Assembly (NCBI GenBank): GCA_045128835.1
Contig: JBGVRX010000017.1
Span: forward strand, 1-64,000
Length of the DNA: 64,000 nt
From: CALVUJ01 sp045128835
Lineage (GTDB): Bacteria > Bacillota_I > Bacilli_A > RFN20 > DUOF01
Direction: 5' to 3'
Both the position numbers and the translations under genes were made by a program. Each line of letters opens with the position of its first letter. Position 1 is the stretch's first letter. This document shows positions 42,275 through 51,343 of the stretch, one piece after another. The notes beneath the pieces were generated by a model that saw only the letters and a list, made by a program, of their open reading frames with translations, did not search any database and was not told where the DNA came from.

Positions 42275-44656
42275 TTACGCCTTGCTTCCTTGAGTTACTA
42301 TTTTAAGTTCATGGAAATGAAGTGAGTGCAAAGTAATTTCCATAGCAATATTATTAGCCATTTCTTGGAACATTTTATATCCTTCATTTATATATGCAGT
42401 AAGTGGATCTTTTTGAGCGTAAGCCATATAGTTTACACCTTGTTTTAATTTACTCATATTATCAATGTGTTGAGTCCAATATTTATCAACGATTGTGATT
42501 GCTAAATTTGATTTAATCATTCCTATTAATTCTTCAGGAACACGCTTAGCGCTCGCTTCACTAAGACCAGTAAATAAGTTAGCTAACATTTCTTTATTTT
42601 CGTCAATAGTTTTTTCTTTATATTCATCTACATTTAGAATCACTGCCACTTTAAAGTTTCTTATAATTAATTCAGTTAATTTTTTATAATCAACCATAGG
42701 ATCTCCATCTTCATAATATATACAGTTATCAACTAAGAAACTAGCAGCCTTCTTATGTAAACTTTTAATAACTTCATCTTGATTTTCGCTTCCTAAAATG
42801 TCATCTCTTTGTTTATACATTATTTCTCTTTGTTGTCTTAATACTTCATCATATTTTAAAACATGTTTACGAGAGTCAAATGCATGTCCTTCACTTCTAG
42901 ATTGAGCACTATTAATCATTTTAGTTAAAAATGCGTTATCTAAAGCTTGCTCATCTAGTTGTTTAAACATTTTAAATTGTGGCATTAATCTCATTAGATC
43001 ATCTTGCATTGAAACATAGAACCTTGAATATCCTGGGTCACCTTGTCTTCCACTACGTCCTCTAAGTTGGTTATCAACACGTCTAGATTCGTTCTTTTCG
43101 CTACCAAGAACAGCTAAACCTGCAGTGTATTGAAGTTCTCCTGTAGGGTCTACTATATCTTTTACCCCTTCACCCAGTTTAATGTCGGTACCACGTCCTG
43201 CCATGTTTGTAGCAATTGTAACTGCGCCTTTTTGTCCTGCTTTAGCAACAATCTCTGCTTCTCTTGCATGGTTTTTAGCATTTAACACTTCATGAGGAAT
43301 TCCTTTCTTACGTAATTTTTCTGATAAGATTTCACTAACATCAACAGAAGTTGTTCCTACTAGTATTGGTTGTCCCAATTCATGTCTTTTAACAAGTTCA
43401 TCGATTAATGCATTATATTTAGCTTCCATTGAATAGAACACTAAATCATTATCATCTTTTCTTTGAATTGGTCTATTAGTTTCAATTTCAACAACTCTCA
43501 TATTGTAAATTTCTTTAAATTCTTCTTCCTCAGTTTTTGCAGTACCAGTCATACCTGCTAGTTTTTTATATAATCTAAAGAAGTTTTGGAATGTTATAGT
43601 AGCAGTTGTAATTGTCTCTTGTTTAATTCTTACGCCTTCTTTTGCTTCAACAGCTTGGTGTAAGCCATCACTCCATTGTCTTCCTGGCATTAAACGTCCT
43701 GTAGATTGGTCGATGATTAAAACTTCTCCATCAACAACTGTATAATCATATTCTTTTTTCATTATGTAATTTGCTCTTAAAGCTTGATTTATATGATGCA
43801 CTAAAGCAGTATTTTCAAAAGAGTTATAATTATCTAATTTAAACTTCTCTTCTGCATGTCTAACACCATCATCACTTAAATATACAGACTTACTTTCTTC
43901 ATCTATAATATAGTGATTTGATTTTAAATTTTTTACAAATCTGTCAGCTTCAACATATCTTTGGTGAACGCTCTTGCTTCCTCCAGAAATAATAAGTGGT
44001 GTTCTACCTTCATCAATAAGAACAGAGTCACATTCATCTACTAAAGCAAAATTTAATTCTCTTAAAACTTTATCATCTAAAGAGCGAACCATATTATCTC
44101 TTAAATAATCGAATCCAACTTCACTACTTGTTGTATATGTTAAATCACAATTGTATGCAGCTTTCTTTTCGCTCGGTGTTAATTCTCTAGCATTTACACC
44201 CACAGTCAATCCTAAGAATCTATAAATTCTTCCCATCCACTCAGCATCACGTTTTGCTAGATATTCGTTTACAGTAATAATATGAACACCTTTTCCTTCT
44301 AGAGCGTTTAAATAAACCGCCATTGTCGCAGTAAGAGTTTTACCTTCTCCAGTTCTCATCTCAGCAACATTTCCTTCATTTAAAACCAATGCACCAATTA
44401 TTTGCACTCTATAAGGGAATTCGTTGTTTACTCTTTTTGCAGCTTCTCTAGCTACAGCAAAAGCTTCATGCTTTATATCTTCAAGAGTTTCTCCTGCTCC
44501 TAGTCTTTCTCTAAATTCATTTGTTTTATTTTGCAATTCTGAATCAGATAATTTACTCATTTCTTCTTCATATTCAATAACCTTATCTGCATCCTTCTTT
44601 ATTCTTTCATAATATTTCTTATCAATTCTGAATAATTTATTTAACCAATTTTCCAT
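42275..44656 (-). CDS. secA: Protein translocase ATPase SecA
   Basis: SecA of 793 residues, the motor for Sec export. Walker A MRTGEGKTLT near 100-109, VDECDSVLIDEGRTPLIISG (Walker B), the preprotein cross-linking domain and the helicase-type NMAGRGTDIKLG are present. The protein ends without the cysteine-rich zinc-binding tail seen in many SecAs. The start at 44656 follows GAGGAGTGAAGTT; the longer form begins inside that site. secA-prfB order is conserved in Firmicutes. Confidence 0.97.
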   Translation of the reverse strand: MENWLNKLFRIDKKYYERIKKDADKVIEYEEEMSKLSDSELQNKTNEFRERLGAGETLEDIKHEAFAVAREAAKRVNNEFPYRVQIIGALVLNEGNVAEMRTGEGKTLTATMAVYLNALEGKGVHIITVNEYLAKRDAEWMGRIYRFLGLTVGVNARELTPSEKKAAYNCDLTYTTSSEVGFDYLRDNMVRSLDDKVLRELNFALVDECDSVLIDEGRTPLIISGGSKSVHQRYVEADRFVKNLKSNHYIIDEESKSVYLSDDGVRHAEEKFKLDNYNSFENTALVHHINQALRANYIMKKEYDYTVVDGEVLIIDQSTGRLMPGRQWSDGLHQAVEAKEGVRIKQETITTATITFQNFFRLYKKLAGMTGTAKTEEEEFKEIYNMRVVEIETNRPIQRKDDNDLVFYSMEAKYNALIDELVKRHELGQPILVGTTSVDVSEILSEKLRKKGIPHEVLNAKNHAREAEIVAKAGQKGAVTIATNMAGRGTDIKLGEGVKDIVDPTGELQYTAGLAVLGSEKNESRRVDNQLRGRSGRQGDPGYSRFYVSMQDDLMRLMPQFKMFKQLDEQALDNAFLTKMINSAQSRSEGHAFDSRKHVLKYDEVLRQQREIMYKQRDDILGSENQDEVIKSLHKKAASFLVDNCIYYEDGDPMVDYKKLTELIIRNFKVAVILNVDEYKEKTIDENKEMLANLFTGLSEASAKRVPEELIGMIKSNLAITIVDKYWTQHIDNMSKLKQGVNYMAYAQKDPLTAYINEGYKMFQEMANNIAMEITLHSLHFHELKIVTQGSKA

Positions 44657-44756
44657 AACTTCACTCCTCATTTTTTATTTTAGCATGTTTGCTAAAAGTA
44701 TTACTTCTTTTTACGAACTTTATTATAACATATTTATTTAAATATGTTGCTATTTA

Positions 44757-44783
44757 AATTAAAAGGGGCACTTACTGTACCCC
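44757..44783 (-). terminator. Intrinsic terminator of the cold-shock gene
   Basis: Minus strand GGGGTAC, loop AGTAA, GTGCCCC, then TTTT; eight bases after the csp stop. Confidence 0.75.
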
Positions 44784-44790
44784 TCGCTAT

Positions 44791-44994
44791 TTATCTAACT
44801 ATTGCAACTACATTTTGTGCTTGCAACCCATGGTCTGTTTCAAGAACATCAAATTCAACCTCTTGACCTTCTTGTAAAGTTTTATAACCATCTAGAACAA
44901 TTTGACTATAATGAACAAAAATGTCATTACCCTCTCCACGATTAATAAAACCATAACCTTTGTTTGCATTAAACCATTTTACTTTTCCTATCAT
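44791..44994 (-). CDS. csp: Cold-shock protein, CspA family
   Basis: A 67-residue cold-shock domain protein, an RNA chaperone. Starts MIGKVKWFNANKGYGFI with RNP1 (KGYGFI) and RNP2 (DIFVHYSQI). The start at 44994 is chosen by AAGGATGTATAGT; upstream codons have no site and no homology. It lies between comFC and secA, where Bacillus has hpf. The leader contains a small UUCG-type hairpin. Confidence 0.95.
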   Translation of the reverse strand: MIGKVKWFNANKGYGFINRGEGNDIFVHYSQIVLDGYKTLQEGQEVEFDVLETDHGLQAQNVVAIVR

Positions 44995-45022
44995 ACTATA
45001 CATCCTTTCCTTCCATTTAGGT

Positions 45023-45036
45023 TTGTGCGAACACAA
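45023..45036 (-). promoter_or_regulatory. Small hairpin in the csp leader
   Basis: Minus strand TTGTG-TTCG-CACAA, a five-bp stem with a UUCG tetraloop, about 30 bases before the start codon. It lacks a following T-run and so is not a clear terminator of comFC. Confidence 0.45.
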
Positions 45037-45065
45037 GAAAAGGTTACCTATTTAAGAAAACAATT

Positions 45066-45683
45066 TCAAACAATTTCGTTCTTCAAAATCCGACAATTAC
45101 TTGATAAAACTAGTACTTTTTTAACTATATTTGAAGGGATTTGACTAATCATAGTTTTTATTGTCGAACCACTAGTCAAAACATCATCTACAATAAGAAC
45201 CTTTTTAACATCTAAAAGCGCTGCTTTGTCGATTTTTATAACATTTTGTATTTGCTTTCTTTCCTCCTTGCTTTTATCACTTTGTTTCCACATTTTATCC
45301 TTTTTAAAACATTTGATTATAGGAAAATTTAAGCACTTAAAGATTCCCTCTAAATGATTAAATCCCCTTTTATCCTCTAATTCATTATTAGATGGAGCAA
45401 GAATTATTTTACATCCTCTATACTTTCTTTTTATCCAAAATAAAGAATTAACCAAGAAGATATCTTTCAAAACGTAATCTCCACATCCTTTATATCTAAA
45501 AAGAACATCTTTGAAAAAATCATTATAAAAATATAGAATTATTCCTTTCACATCATTTATAACAAATTTTTTATTTCTAACTTCAAATTTTTTAATACAC
45601 TCATAACAAAATTTATCGCAGTCATCAAAAATATTTGTAAATACATTTTCGATCACTTTATCACACATCAAGCACTTATTCAT
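45066..45683 (-). CDS. comFC: ComFC-like phosphoribosyltransferase-fold competence protein
   Basis: A 205-residue ComFC/GntX homologue. The N-terminal zinc-binding cysteines (CLMCDKVIEN ... CDKFCYECIKKF) are followed by a divergent PRTase domain whose PRPP-loop reads VLIVDDVLTSGSTIKTM (about 167-183). ComFC acts with ComFA in DNA uptake during transformation. It overlaps the comFA end by eight bases, so translation is coupled. comFB, present in Bacillus, is missing. Confidence 0.92.
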   Translation of the reverse strand: MNKCLMCDKVIENVFTNIFDDCDKFCYECIKKFEVRNKKFVINDVKGIILYFYNDFFKDVLFRYKGCGDYVLKDIFLVNSLFWIKRKYRGCKIILAPSNNELEDKRGFNHLEGIFKCLNFPIIKCFKKDKMWKQSDKSKEERKQIQNVIKIDKAALLDVKKVLIVDDVLTSGSTIKTMISQIPSNIVKKVLVLSSNCRILKNEIV

Positions 45684-46767
45684 TGCATTTTTTCAAAGTC
45701 TTGATTGCACCTTTTATGCTCCTATTTTTTATTTTACAAATAAAAAAAATATTGCCTGAAGGAAAATCTTTACTTCTCCCAACCCTTCCCGAAATTTGTA
45801 TTAATGCATCTTTATCAAACAAAGAATTATCCGCATTATAAACAATTACTTGAACATTTTTTATGGTTATGCCGCGTTCTAAAACAGTTGTAGCAAAAAT
45901 AACGCCTTTACTTAAACCTCTTATTTTTGACAAAATTATTTCCCTATCATTTGTTTTAGAGTTTATTAAAAAGTCACACTTTATTTTCTTAGCCACTTTC
46001 ATTTGTATTTTTATCGTAGGAAAGTAAACAATCACTACATTTTCTTCTAATGCTTTGAGTTTCTTTTTTAATGTTCTTATTAACGAAAAGGATTCATTAC
46101 ATTTAGGTATTGGTAAATCAAATCCATGATATCTTCTATTTAAATAAAATTTTTGTATTTGCTTATCCTGTTCTACATATTTCGGCATAGTTGCACTTAA
46201 ATAGATAAAACGAGAACTGCACTTTTTTATAATTTGCTTTAACTTTTCATTCCCCTTATAAGGGAATGCATCTATTTCATCAATTATTAAGACATCAAAA
46301 TAACCTATATATCTAAAAGATTGATGTGTGGTAAAAACAATAATATCTCCTTCTAAAAGTTTATGATTACCTCCATAAACCGGAATAACCTTAACATTAA
46401 AATCTTTTTCTATTCGTTGTGCTAATTCTATCACAACATCTTTTCGGGGAATTGCAATGCCAACCTTTAAATCATTATTCAAACAATACTTTAAACAATC
46501 ATAAATAATTTCTGTTTTTCCTGCACCACAAACAGCATTAATCGCACAATCTCTTTTAAGTAATATATTTTCTAATATAAAATCACTGGCCTTTTGTTGT
46601 AAATCTGTAAGTTTATAACTTAATGAAAAATATCCTGGTTTTATTTTATACGTCTTGTCAGCTTTTTCTCCAACAAAATTTATGCATTTTCTGCAGTGCA
46701 ACTTACCGTTTAAATAGAAGAAATAGTCTTTGTCCTTATTTGAGCATACAGGGCAAATATAAGCCAT
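45676..46767 (-). CDS. comFA: ComFA-like DNA uptake helicase
   Basis: A 363-residue superfamily 2 ATPase of the ComFA type, thought to help pull single-stranded DNA into the cell. A four-cysteine zinc site is at the N-terminus (CPVCSNKDKD ... HCRKCINF). Helicase motifs: Walker A CGAGKTE near 80-86, IIDEIDAFPY near 161-170, LSATMP and the motif VI region QISGRVGRS. It is shorter than the Bacillus protein (about 460 residues), mainly at the N-terminus. The start follows GAAAGGAGGTAATT. With DprA at 1.2-1.9 kb it supports natural competence. Confidence 0.93.
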   Translation of the reverse strand: MAYICPVCSNKDKDYFFYLNGKLHCRKCINFVGEKADKTYKIKPGYFSLSYKLTDLQQKASDFILENILLKRDCAINAVCGAGKTEIIYDCLKYCLNNDLKVGIAIPRKDVVIELAQRIEKDFNVKVIPVYGGNHKLLEGDIIVFTTHQSFRYIGYFDVLIIDEIDAFPYKGNEKLKQIIKKCSSRFIYLSATMPKYVEQDKQIQKFYLNRRYHGFDLPIPKCNESFSLIRTLKKKLKALEENVVIVYFPTIKIQMKVAKKIKCDFLINSKTNDREIILSKIRGLSKGVIFATTVLERGITIKNVQVIVYNADNSLFDKDALIQISGRVGRSKDFPSGNIFFICKIKNRSIKGAIKTLKKCNE

Positions 46768-46814
46768 AATTACCTCCTTTCAATATTATCTATATACTTC
46801 AAATTTTTTTAGTA

Positions 46815-46839
46815 ACAAAAAAAGCTGATTTCTCAGCTT
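46815..46839 (-). terminator. Intrinsic terminator of the GNAT-like gene
   Basis: Minus strand AAGCTGA, loop GAAA, TCAGCTT, then a run of T residues. Confidence 0.85.
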
Positions 46840-47962
46840 AAATTTCTTTTATATAGCATCTTCTTTTTCTTATAAGTTCTGCATCATAGTTTTCCCATTG
46901 GCTTCTAACTTTATGATTGTTTTCCAACTCTGGTCCTGTTTCAGCATATTTAATTCCCGCTTCAATCGCACACTTAGTAACATCATGCATTAATATTGCA
47001 TTTAATCCATATCCTTGAAGTTCTGGTTTTATTGCTACTAAATACATATCTAATACTTCTGGCTTTTTCAATGCTTTTAATAAATGGAACCATCCAAATG
47101 GGAACATTTTTCCTTTTGCTTTTATGCTTGCTTCTGATAGAGAAGGAACTAAAACAGCAAACCCTACAACTTTATCGTTTTTATCAACAATAATTGGAAT
47201 GTATTTTAAATCTACCAAAGGAATATATTGTTTAACAAATTGGTCTATTTGTTTATCTGTTAATAAGACTGTCCCGTGTAATGCATAAAATGCGTTGTTA
47301 TATACTTCAAAAGCATCATAGATATAAGGCAAAATATCTTTCGCTTTTGTAAATTTCTTTAATGTTAAGCCAAATTTTTTAAGTACTGCATCTTTAACTC
47401 TTTCAATTCTAGGATCTACTTTCTCCGGAATGTTAATAATATATTCAACATCATCAACATCTTTTTCAAACCCTAATTTATCAATGTGTTCAATGTAATA
47501 TGGATAGTTATAACTAGTAAATGACAATCCTAATTTATCAAACCCTTCAATAAGTAAACCATGTCTATCAAAATCAACAAAGCCTAAAGGTCCTGTATAT
47601 TTAGTCATTCCTTTTTCTTTTCCCCAGTTACCTATATAATCAAACATTGCTTTTGTAACTTCAAAATCATCAATAACATCAAAGTGAGTAAAACGCAAAT
47701 GATTTTCCCCAACCTTTTCATTGTACTTATAGTTTATAATCCCTACTAATCTTCCTACAACTTTATCATCTTTATACGCAATTATCATTAAAGAATCACA
47801 GTACTCATAAGCACCATTTTTTTCTCTATTGAATGTATCTCTTATATCACTATGTAATTGAGGCACATAATACTTATTATCTTTGTATAAATCATCAGCG
47901 AACTTTATAAACGCATTCATATCTTTTTTTGTTTTTACTTCTTTAATTACTATATTTCCCAT
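46838..47962 (-). CDS. GNAT-fold acetyltransferase-like protein
   Basis: A 374-residue protein with two GNAT-like halves. The first has MIIAYKDDKVVGRLVGIINYKY (about 59-80); the second has KVVGFAVLVPSLSEA and the acetyl-CoA-type turn VAIKPELQGYGLNAILMHD (about 320-338). This whole layout is common in uncultured Firmicutes and Bacteroidetes, annotated only as a GNAT-family or hypothetical protein. Substrate unknown. The start follows AAAGGGTGATAAATAG. Divergent from yigZ; own terminator downstream. Confidence 0.75.
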   Translation of the reverse strand: MGNIVIKEVKTKKDMNAFIKFADDLYKDNKYYVPQLHSDIRDTFNREKNGAYEYCDSLMIIAYKDDKVVGRLVGIINYKYNEKVGENHLRFTHFDVIDDFEVTKAMFDYIGNWGKEKGMTKYTGPLGFVDFDRHGLLIEGFDKLGLSFTSYNYPYYIEHIDKLGFEKDVDDVEYIINIPEKVDPRIERVKDAVLKKFGLTLKKFTKAKDILPYIYDAFEVYNNAFYALHGTVLLTDKQIDQFVKQYIPLVDLKYIPIIVDKNDKVVGFAVLVPSLSEASIKAKGKMFPFGWFHLLKALKKPEVLDMYLVAIKPELQGYGLNAILMHDVTKCAIEAGIKYAETGPELENNHKVRSQWENYDAELIRKRRCYIKEI

Positions 47963-48065
47963 CTATTTATCACCCTTTAAAAAAATTTTACTTAATTTAC
48001 CGCTCTATTTCAATTTATTTACACACTAATTTGTTTATATTTAGTATAATATTCTTGGTGATTTA

Positions 48066-48644
48066 ATGAAGAAGCAAGTAAAAAAATTAATTACTAATGA
48101 AATAGTAATTACAAAGTCAAAATTTATAACATATTTATTTCCAGTTTCTTCATTAGAAGAAGTAAAAATAAAACTTGAAGAATTTAAAGAAAAATATAAA
48201 GATGCTACTCATGTTTGTTACAGTTATATTCTAGATGTTAATACTTTTAAATACTATGATGATGGTGAGCCTAGTTGTACTGCTGGAGCCCCTATTTACC
48301 AAGTTTTAAACGGCAATGACTTAATATATACAATGTGCGTTGTTATACGTTATTTTGGTGGCACTAAATTAGGTGTAGGAGGACTAGTTAAAGCTTATAG
48401 TGGGAGTTGTATTGAAGCGTTAAATAAAGCTGAAATTATAGACTATGAAATACTAGATACTTATGTCGTAACAACGTCTTATTCAAATCACGATAAATTA
48501 GATTATTTTTTGAAAACCAACAATATAGAAATAGTAGAAAAACAATTTGATGAAAATGTTTCTATTAAGATAAAAGTAAATGAAAAAAGCCTTGCTTTAC
48601 TGCAAGACTCTTTCTCTTATAATATAAAGTTATTAAAGGTTTAA
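48066..48644 (+). CDS. YigZ/IMPACT family protein
   Basis: A 192-residue YigZ-family protein (Bacillus YvyE). The signature DDGEPSCTAGAPIYQVL (about 60-76, with C in place of the usual G) and YFGGTKLGVGGLVKAYSGS (about 97-115) are clear, followed by a small C-terminal ferredoxin-like domain. The family is related to eukaryotic IMPACT and may interact with ribosomes; its bacterial role is not settled. It lies close to comFA, as yvyE does in Bacillus. Its last 12 bases overlap the end of the convergent VirB2-like gene. Confidence 0.92.
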   Translation: MKKQVKKLITNEIVITKSKFITYLFPVSSLEEVKIKLEEFKEKYKDATHVCYSYILDVNTFKYYDDGEPSCTAGAPIYQVLNGNDLIYTMCVVIRYFGGTKLGVGGLVKAYSGSCIEALNKAEIIDYEILDTYVVTTSYSNHDKLDYFLKTNNIEIVEKQFDENVSIKIKVNEKSLALLQDSFSYNIKLLKV

Positions 48645-49406
48645 TCCAAATTCATTTTTAAAGAAACCTGTTATTAAGCCAACAACACTTGTTGCTGCAT
48701 ACGTAATTGCTACACCGATTATTAACCACTTTAACCCGTGGATTTTTTCGCGTCTAGTACTTGGTTCATCTGCACTCTTAACAATTTGAAATCCAAGTAT
48801 TGTTCCTTTTATAATAAAGAACAAACTAGTGATTATATAAATTATTGGCAACACAGCTTTGTTTACTACAACTTGAATTTTACTCATTGCACCACTTAAT
48901 TCTTTGTCACCTACACCACCAAGATTCTTACCATTTATATAATTTTCATTAGTATCTGCAATTTGAACAGAACCAACTGTAAATGATCCATACACACTTT
49001 CAGTTCCACTATAGGCACTGCTTGTACCAAAGAAAGCTTCTACTCTTACTCTATATTGAAAATCTGAATCTAATTTAAGGTTATATGTATGTTTTGCTAA
49101 TCCTGCTTCTGTGTTTTTAAATGGTGCTAAAGCAGTAGCATCAACAATGTTTATAACAGAATAATTACCACCATCACATTGTTCTCCTTTAACACAATAA
49201 TATACATCCGCTTTTCTTAATCCATATTTATACTCTAACTCTATTTTTCCGTTACTATAAACCGTAACTTTACTAATCGTATCACCAAATATATCTTGGC
49301 TTGTTACTGTTGCATATACTTCAGCAGCAGATACTTTTGCCTCTACTAACATAAACGAGCAAAAAGCCATTAATATAGTTAGTATAATCCATCTAATCTT
49401 TTTCAT
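48633..49406 (-). CDS. VirB2/TrbC-like membrane protein with ectodomain, copy A
   Basis: A 257-residue exported protein. Signal peptide (about 1-27, cleaving near VSA-AEVYA), an outside domain of about 150 residues with the stretch GKIELEYKYGL, then two C-terminal membrane segments joined by a short basic loop: ILGFQIVKSADEPSTRREKI between segments at about 185-205 and 222-242. The two-helix hairpin resembles TrbC/VirB2 pilins of type IV secretion systems. It is a paralogue of the upstream gene. The start follows GAAGAGAAATAAGT, two bases after the upstream stop. Pilin function is inferred. Confidence 0.65.
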   Translation of the reverse strand: MKKIRWIILTILMAFCSFMLVEAKVSAAEVYATVTSQDIFGDTISKVTVYSNGKIELEYKYGLRKADVYYCVKGEQCDGGNYSVINIVDATALAPFKNTEAGLAKHTYNLKLDSDFQYRVRVEAFFGTSSAYSGTESVYGSFTVGSVQIADTNENYINGKNLGGVGDKELSGAMSKIQVVVNKAVLPIIYIITSLFFIIKGTILGFQIVKSADEPSTRREKIHGLKWLIIGVAITYAATSVVGLITGFFKNEFGLNL

Positions 49407-49408
49407 AC

Positions 49409-50494
49409 TTATTTCTCTTCGATTATTCCTTTTATAAAATTAACAGCAGGATTTGCAGCAAATAATAGCAATAATGCAATAGCTATACCAATTAAAATAT
49501 TTCTAAGTCTAACAATCTTTTCTCTTCTTTCTTGAGGTTCATCTGCACTCTTAACAATCTTATATCCTAATACAGCAATTGAAACACCTGCAGCAATGAA
49601 TAATATAGTAATTAGAACAGGTATTATTGTATCATAAACCAAATCCTCTATTTCGCTAGCTCCACCCTCCATTTTAGAGTTGTCTATTTGAATATATAAA
49701 GTATTTTTTGGTGTTGCATCATTCTTATTTAATTCAACGTAAGTGTTTTTTACTTGTCTTCTTAATTCATCTGTACATTGACTATCTTTAGTACAAGCTT
49801 CAGGAACTTCATTTTGATATACTAAATATCTTCTATCAGTATAAGTAACATCGTATTTTTTTGAACTTCCCAAAACAGTTTCAACAAAATATCTAACTCT
49901 AGCGTCTGAAGTAATGTCACTCTTTGATTGTCCTGAACTTTGCTTACAATTTTGAGTATTATTGTCTACACTACAATATAAAGGATAATAAAGTCCTGTA
50001 TTATCACTCGCTCCTGTTGTAGATTTCATAAAAGAAAATATTAATTGAACTTGAGCAATTTTTCCAGCACCAAAATAATCGTACAAGTGAATTGTTTTGC
50101 TTTTAACACCGCTAGCATCTCTATTATAGTCTCCAGACATATGGATAATCCTTACAGTTCCATTAAAATTACCGCACGAAACAGCATCTGTTAAATCTCC
50201 ATTAGTTATTTGATTATGTGTTGAATCATAGTAAAGTGAGCACTCAGTTGCTACAACCATCAATTCACTAAATCCATACTTATACTCAATCGTGATTGCA
50301 CCATAATGATTTGCTTTTATGCTTCCTATAACAACACCTGCATTTTTCTCTTCATAAACAAGTGTCTTATTATTTTTGTCTCTAGGTGTAGTTCCATACG
50401 CAGAAACTTTTTGATTACCTTGAACTAAAAATATTCCACTTATCATCGTTAATAACATAAAAAATACAAACATAAAACTTAATGATTTTTTCAT
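49409..50494 (-). CDS. VirB2/TrbC-like membrane protein with ectodomain, copy B
   Basis: A 361-residue exported protein. Signal peptide (about 1-33), an ectodomain of about 230 residues with several cysteines (positions in ATECSLYY, VSCGNF, YCSVDN, NCKQ, ACTKDSQC) and the stretch GAITIEYKYGF, then the membrane hairpin with VLGYKIVKSADEPQERREKI between two helices. The loop VKSADEPxxRREKI and the EYKYG stretch are shared with copy A, so the two arose by duplication. The start follows GAAAGAAGGTAGTAAGT. The same caution on function applies. Confidence 0.65.
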   Translation of the reverse strand: MKKSLSFMFVFFMLLTMISGIFLVQGNQKVSAYGTTPRDKNNKTLVYEEKNAGVVIGSIKANHYGAITIEYKYGFSELMVVATECSLYYDSTHNQITNGDLTDAVSCGNFNGTVRIIHMSGDYNRDASGVKSKTIHLYDYFGAGKIAQVQLIFSFMKSTTGASDNTGLYYPLYCSVDNNTQNCKQSSGQSKSDITSDARVRYFVETVLGSSKKYDVTYTDRRYLVYQNEVPEACTKDSQCTDELRRQVKNTYVELNKNDATPKNTLYIQIDNSKMEGGASEIEDLVYDTIIPVLITILFIAAGVSIAVLGYKIVKSADEPQERREKIVRLRNILIGIAIALLLLFAANPAVNFIKGIIEEK

Positions 50495-50573
50495 ACTTAC
50501 TACCTTCTTTCATTAAAATTATATCTATTATTGGGAATTCTTGCAACAAATCCCATTTCAAATGAGTAAAACA

Positions 50574-50600
50574 AAAGAAAAAAACTCTATTAATAGAGTT
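50574..50600 (-). terminator. Intrinsic terminator of the SpoIIQ-like gene
   Basis: Perfect 18-bp palindrome AACTCTATTAATAGAGTT (50583-50600) followed on the minus strand by seven T residues. Confidence 0.85.
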
Positions 50601-50606
50601 CTTTTT

Positions 50607-51272
50607 CTAAACTATTTTTTTAATTTCTTGGCCATACAATTTATTAGGATTTAGAAGAGTTTCATTTTTCATTAAAGCGAAATGTAAATGATTATTAACT
50701 TTCGCATCTATTGTGTTGGTTCCAGCTTTAGCTATCACATCGCCTTGTTTAACATTATCGCCTACATTTACATTAATATCATTTAAGCTTCCATATATCG
50801 CGGTTATACCGTTATCGTTTTTTATATAAACCATATAACCATATAATGGATCAACTTTTCTTTCTGTAACCACTCCACTGAATGCCGCTATTACATCAAA
50901 TTTCGTATTGTTATAAGAGTATTCCATTGCAGTAGATGGTGTATACTTGCCTTTATACTCTAAAATAGATTTTTCTTGAATTGCTAAATCATCTTTTGCA
51001 TCAAAGAAATATCGTTCCACTTTAGCATTAACACTAAAAGGTTTAATTAATTTTTCCTCTACTGTTACTGGATTTGATGGTTCTGGATTTTCATCTTCCT
51101 CTCCTCCATTTGTAGAATTATCTACTGAAGGATTTACAACAACCATATCCCCATCATTTGAATTAGAGAAAAACATAATTCCTCCAAACAAAAATACTGC
51201 TAAAATCGATAAAACAACAGCCGCTTTAAATTCCTTAGTTAATGAAACTTTTTTCAATTTTTCCTTTGCCAT
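50607..51272 (-). CDS. SpoIIQ-like degenerate LytM (M23) membrane protein
   Basis: A 221-residue protein with one N-terminal membrane segment (about 15-33) and a C-terminal LytM/M23 domain (about 110-215). It resembles Bacillus SpoIIQ closely in the stretches YKGKYTPSTAMEY, FDVIAAFSGVVTERKVDPLYGYMV, IYGSLNDINVNVGD and VNNHLHFAL. The last zinc motif HLH is kept, but the first HxxxD motif reads AMEYS, so it is probably not a peptidase, as in SpoIIQ. SpoIIQ forms an envelope channel with SpoIIIAH during sporulation. The gene lies upstream of the VirB2-like pair, separated by a terminator. Start follows ATTGAGGTGAACAAAA. Confidence 0.8.
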   Translation of the reverse strand: MAKEKLKKVSLTKEFKAAVVLSILAVFLFGGIMFFSNSNDGDMVVVNPSVDNSTNGGEEDENPEPSNPVTVEEKLIKPFSVNAKVERYFFDAKDDLAIQEKSILEYKGKYTPSTAMEYSYNNTKFDVIAAFSGVVTERKVDPLYGYMVYIKNDNGITAIYGSLNDINVNVGDNVKQGDVIAKAGTNTIDAKVNNHLHFALMKNETLLNPNKLYGQEIKKIV

Positions 51273-51343
51273 TTTTGTTCACCTCAATAAGATTTTTCCC
51301 AACTTATTGAAGTTTATTCTTTTTGTTTTTTAAATTAATATTT

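Noticed and set aside
50607..51272. Active M23 peptidoglycan endopeptidase
   Set aside because: The first zinc-binding HxxxD motif is missing and similarity is to SpoIIQ, which is non-catalytic in Bacillus.
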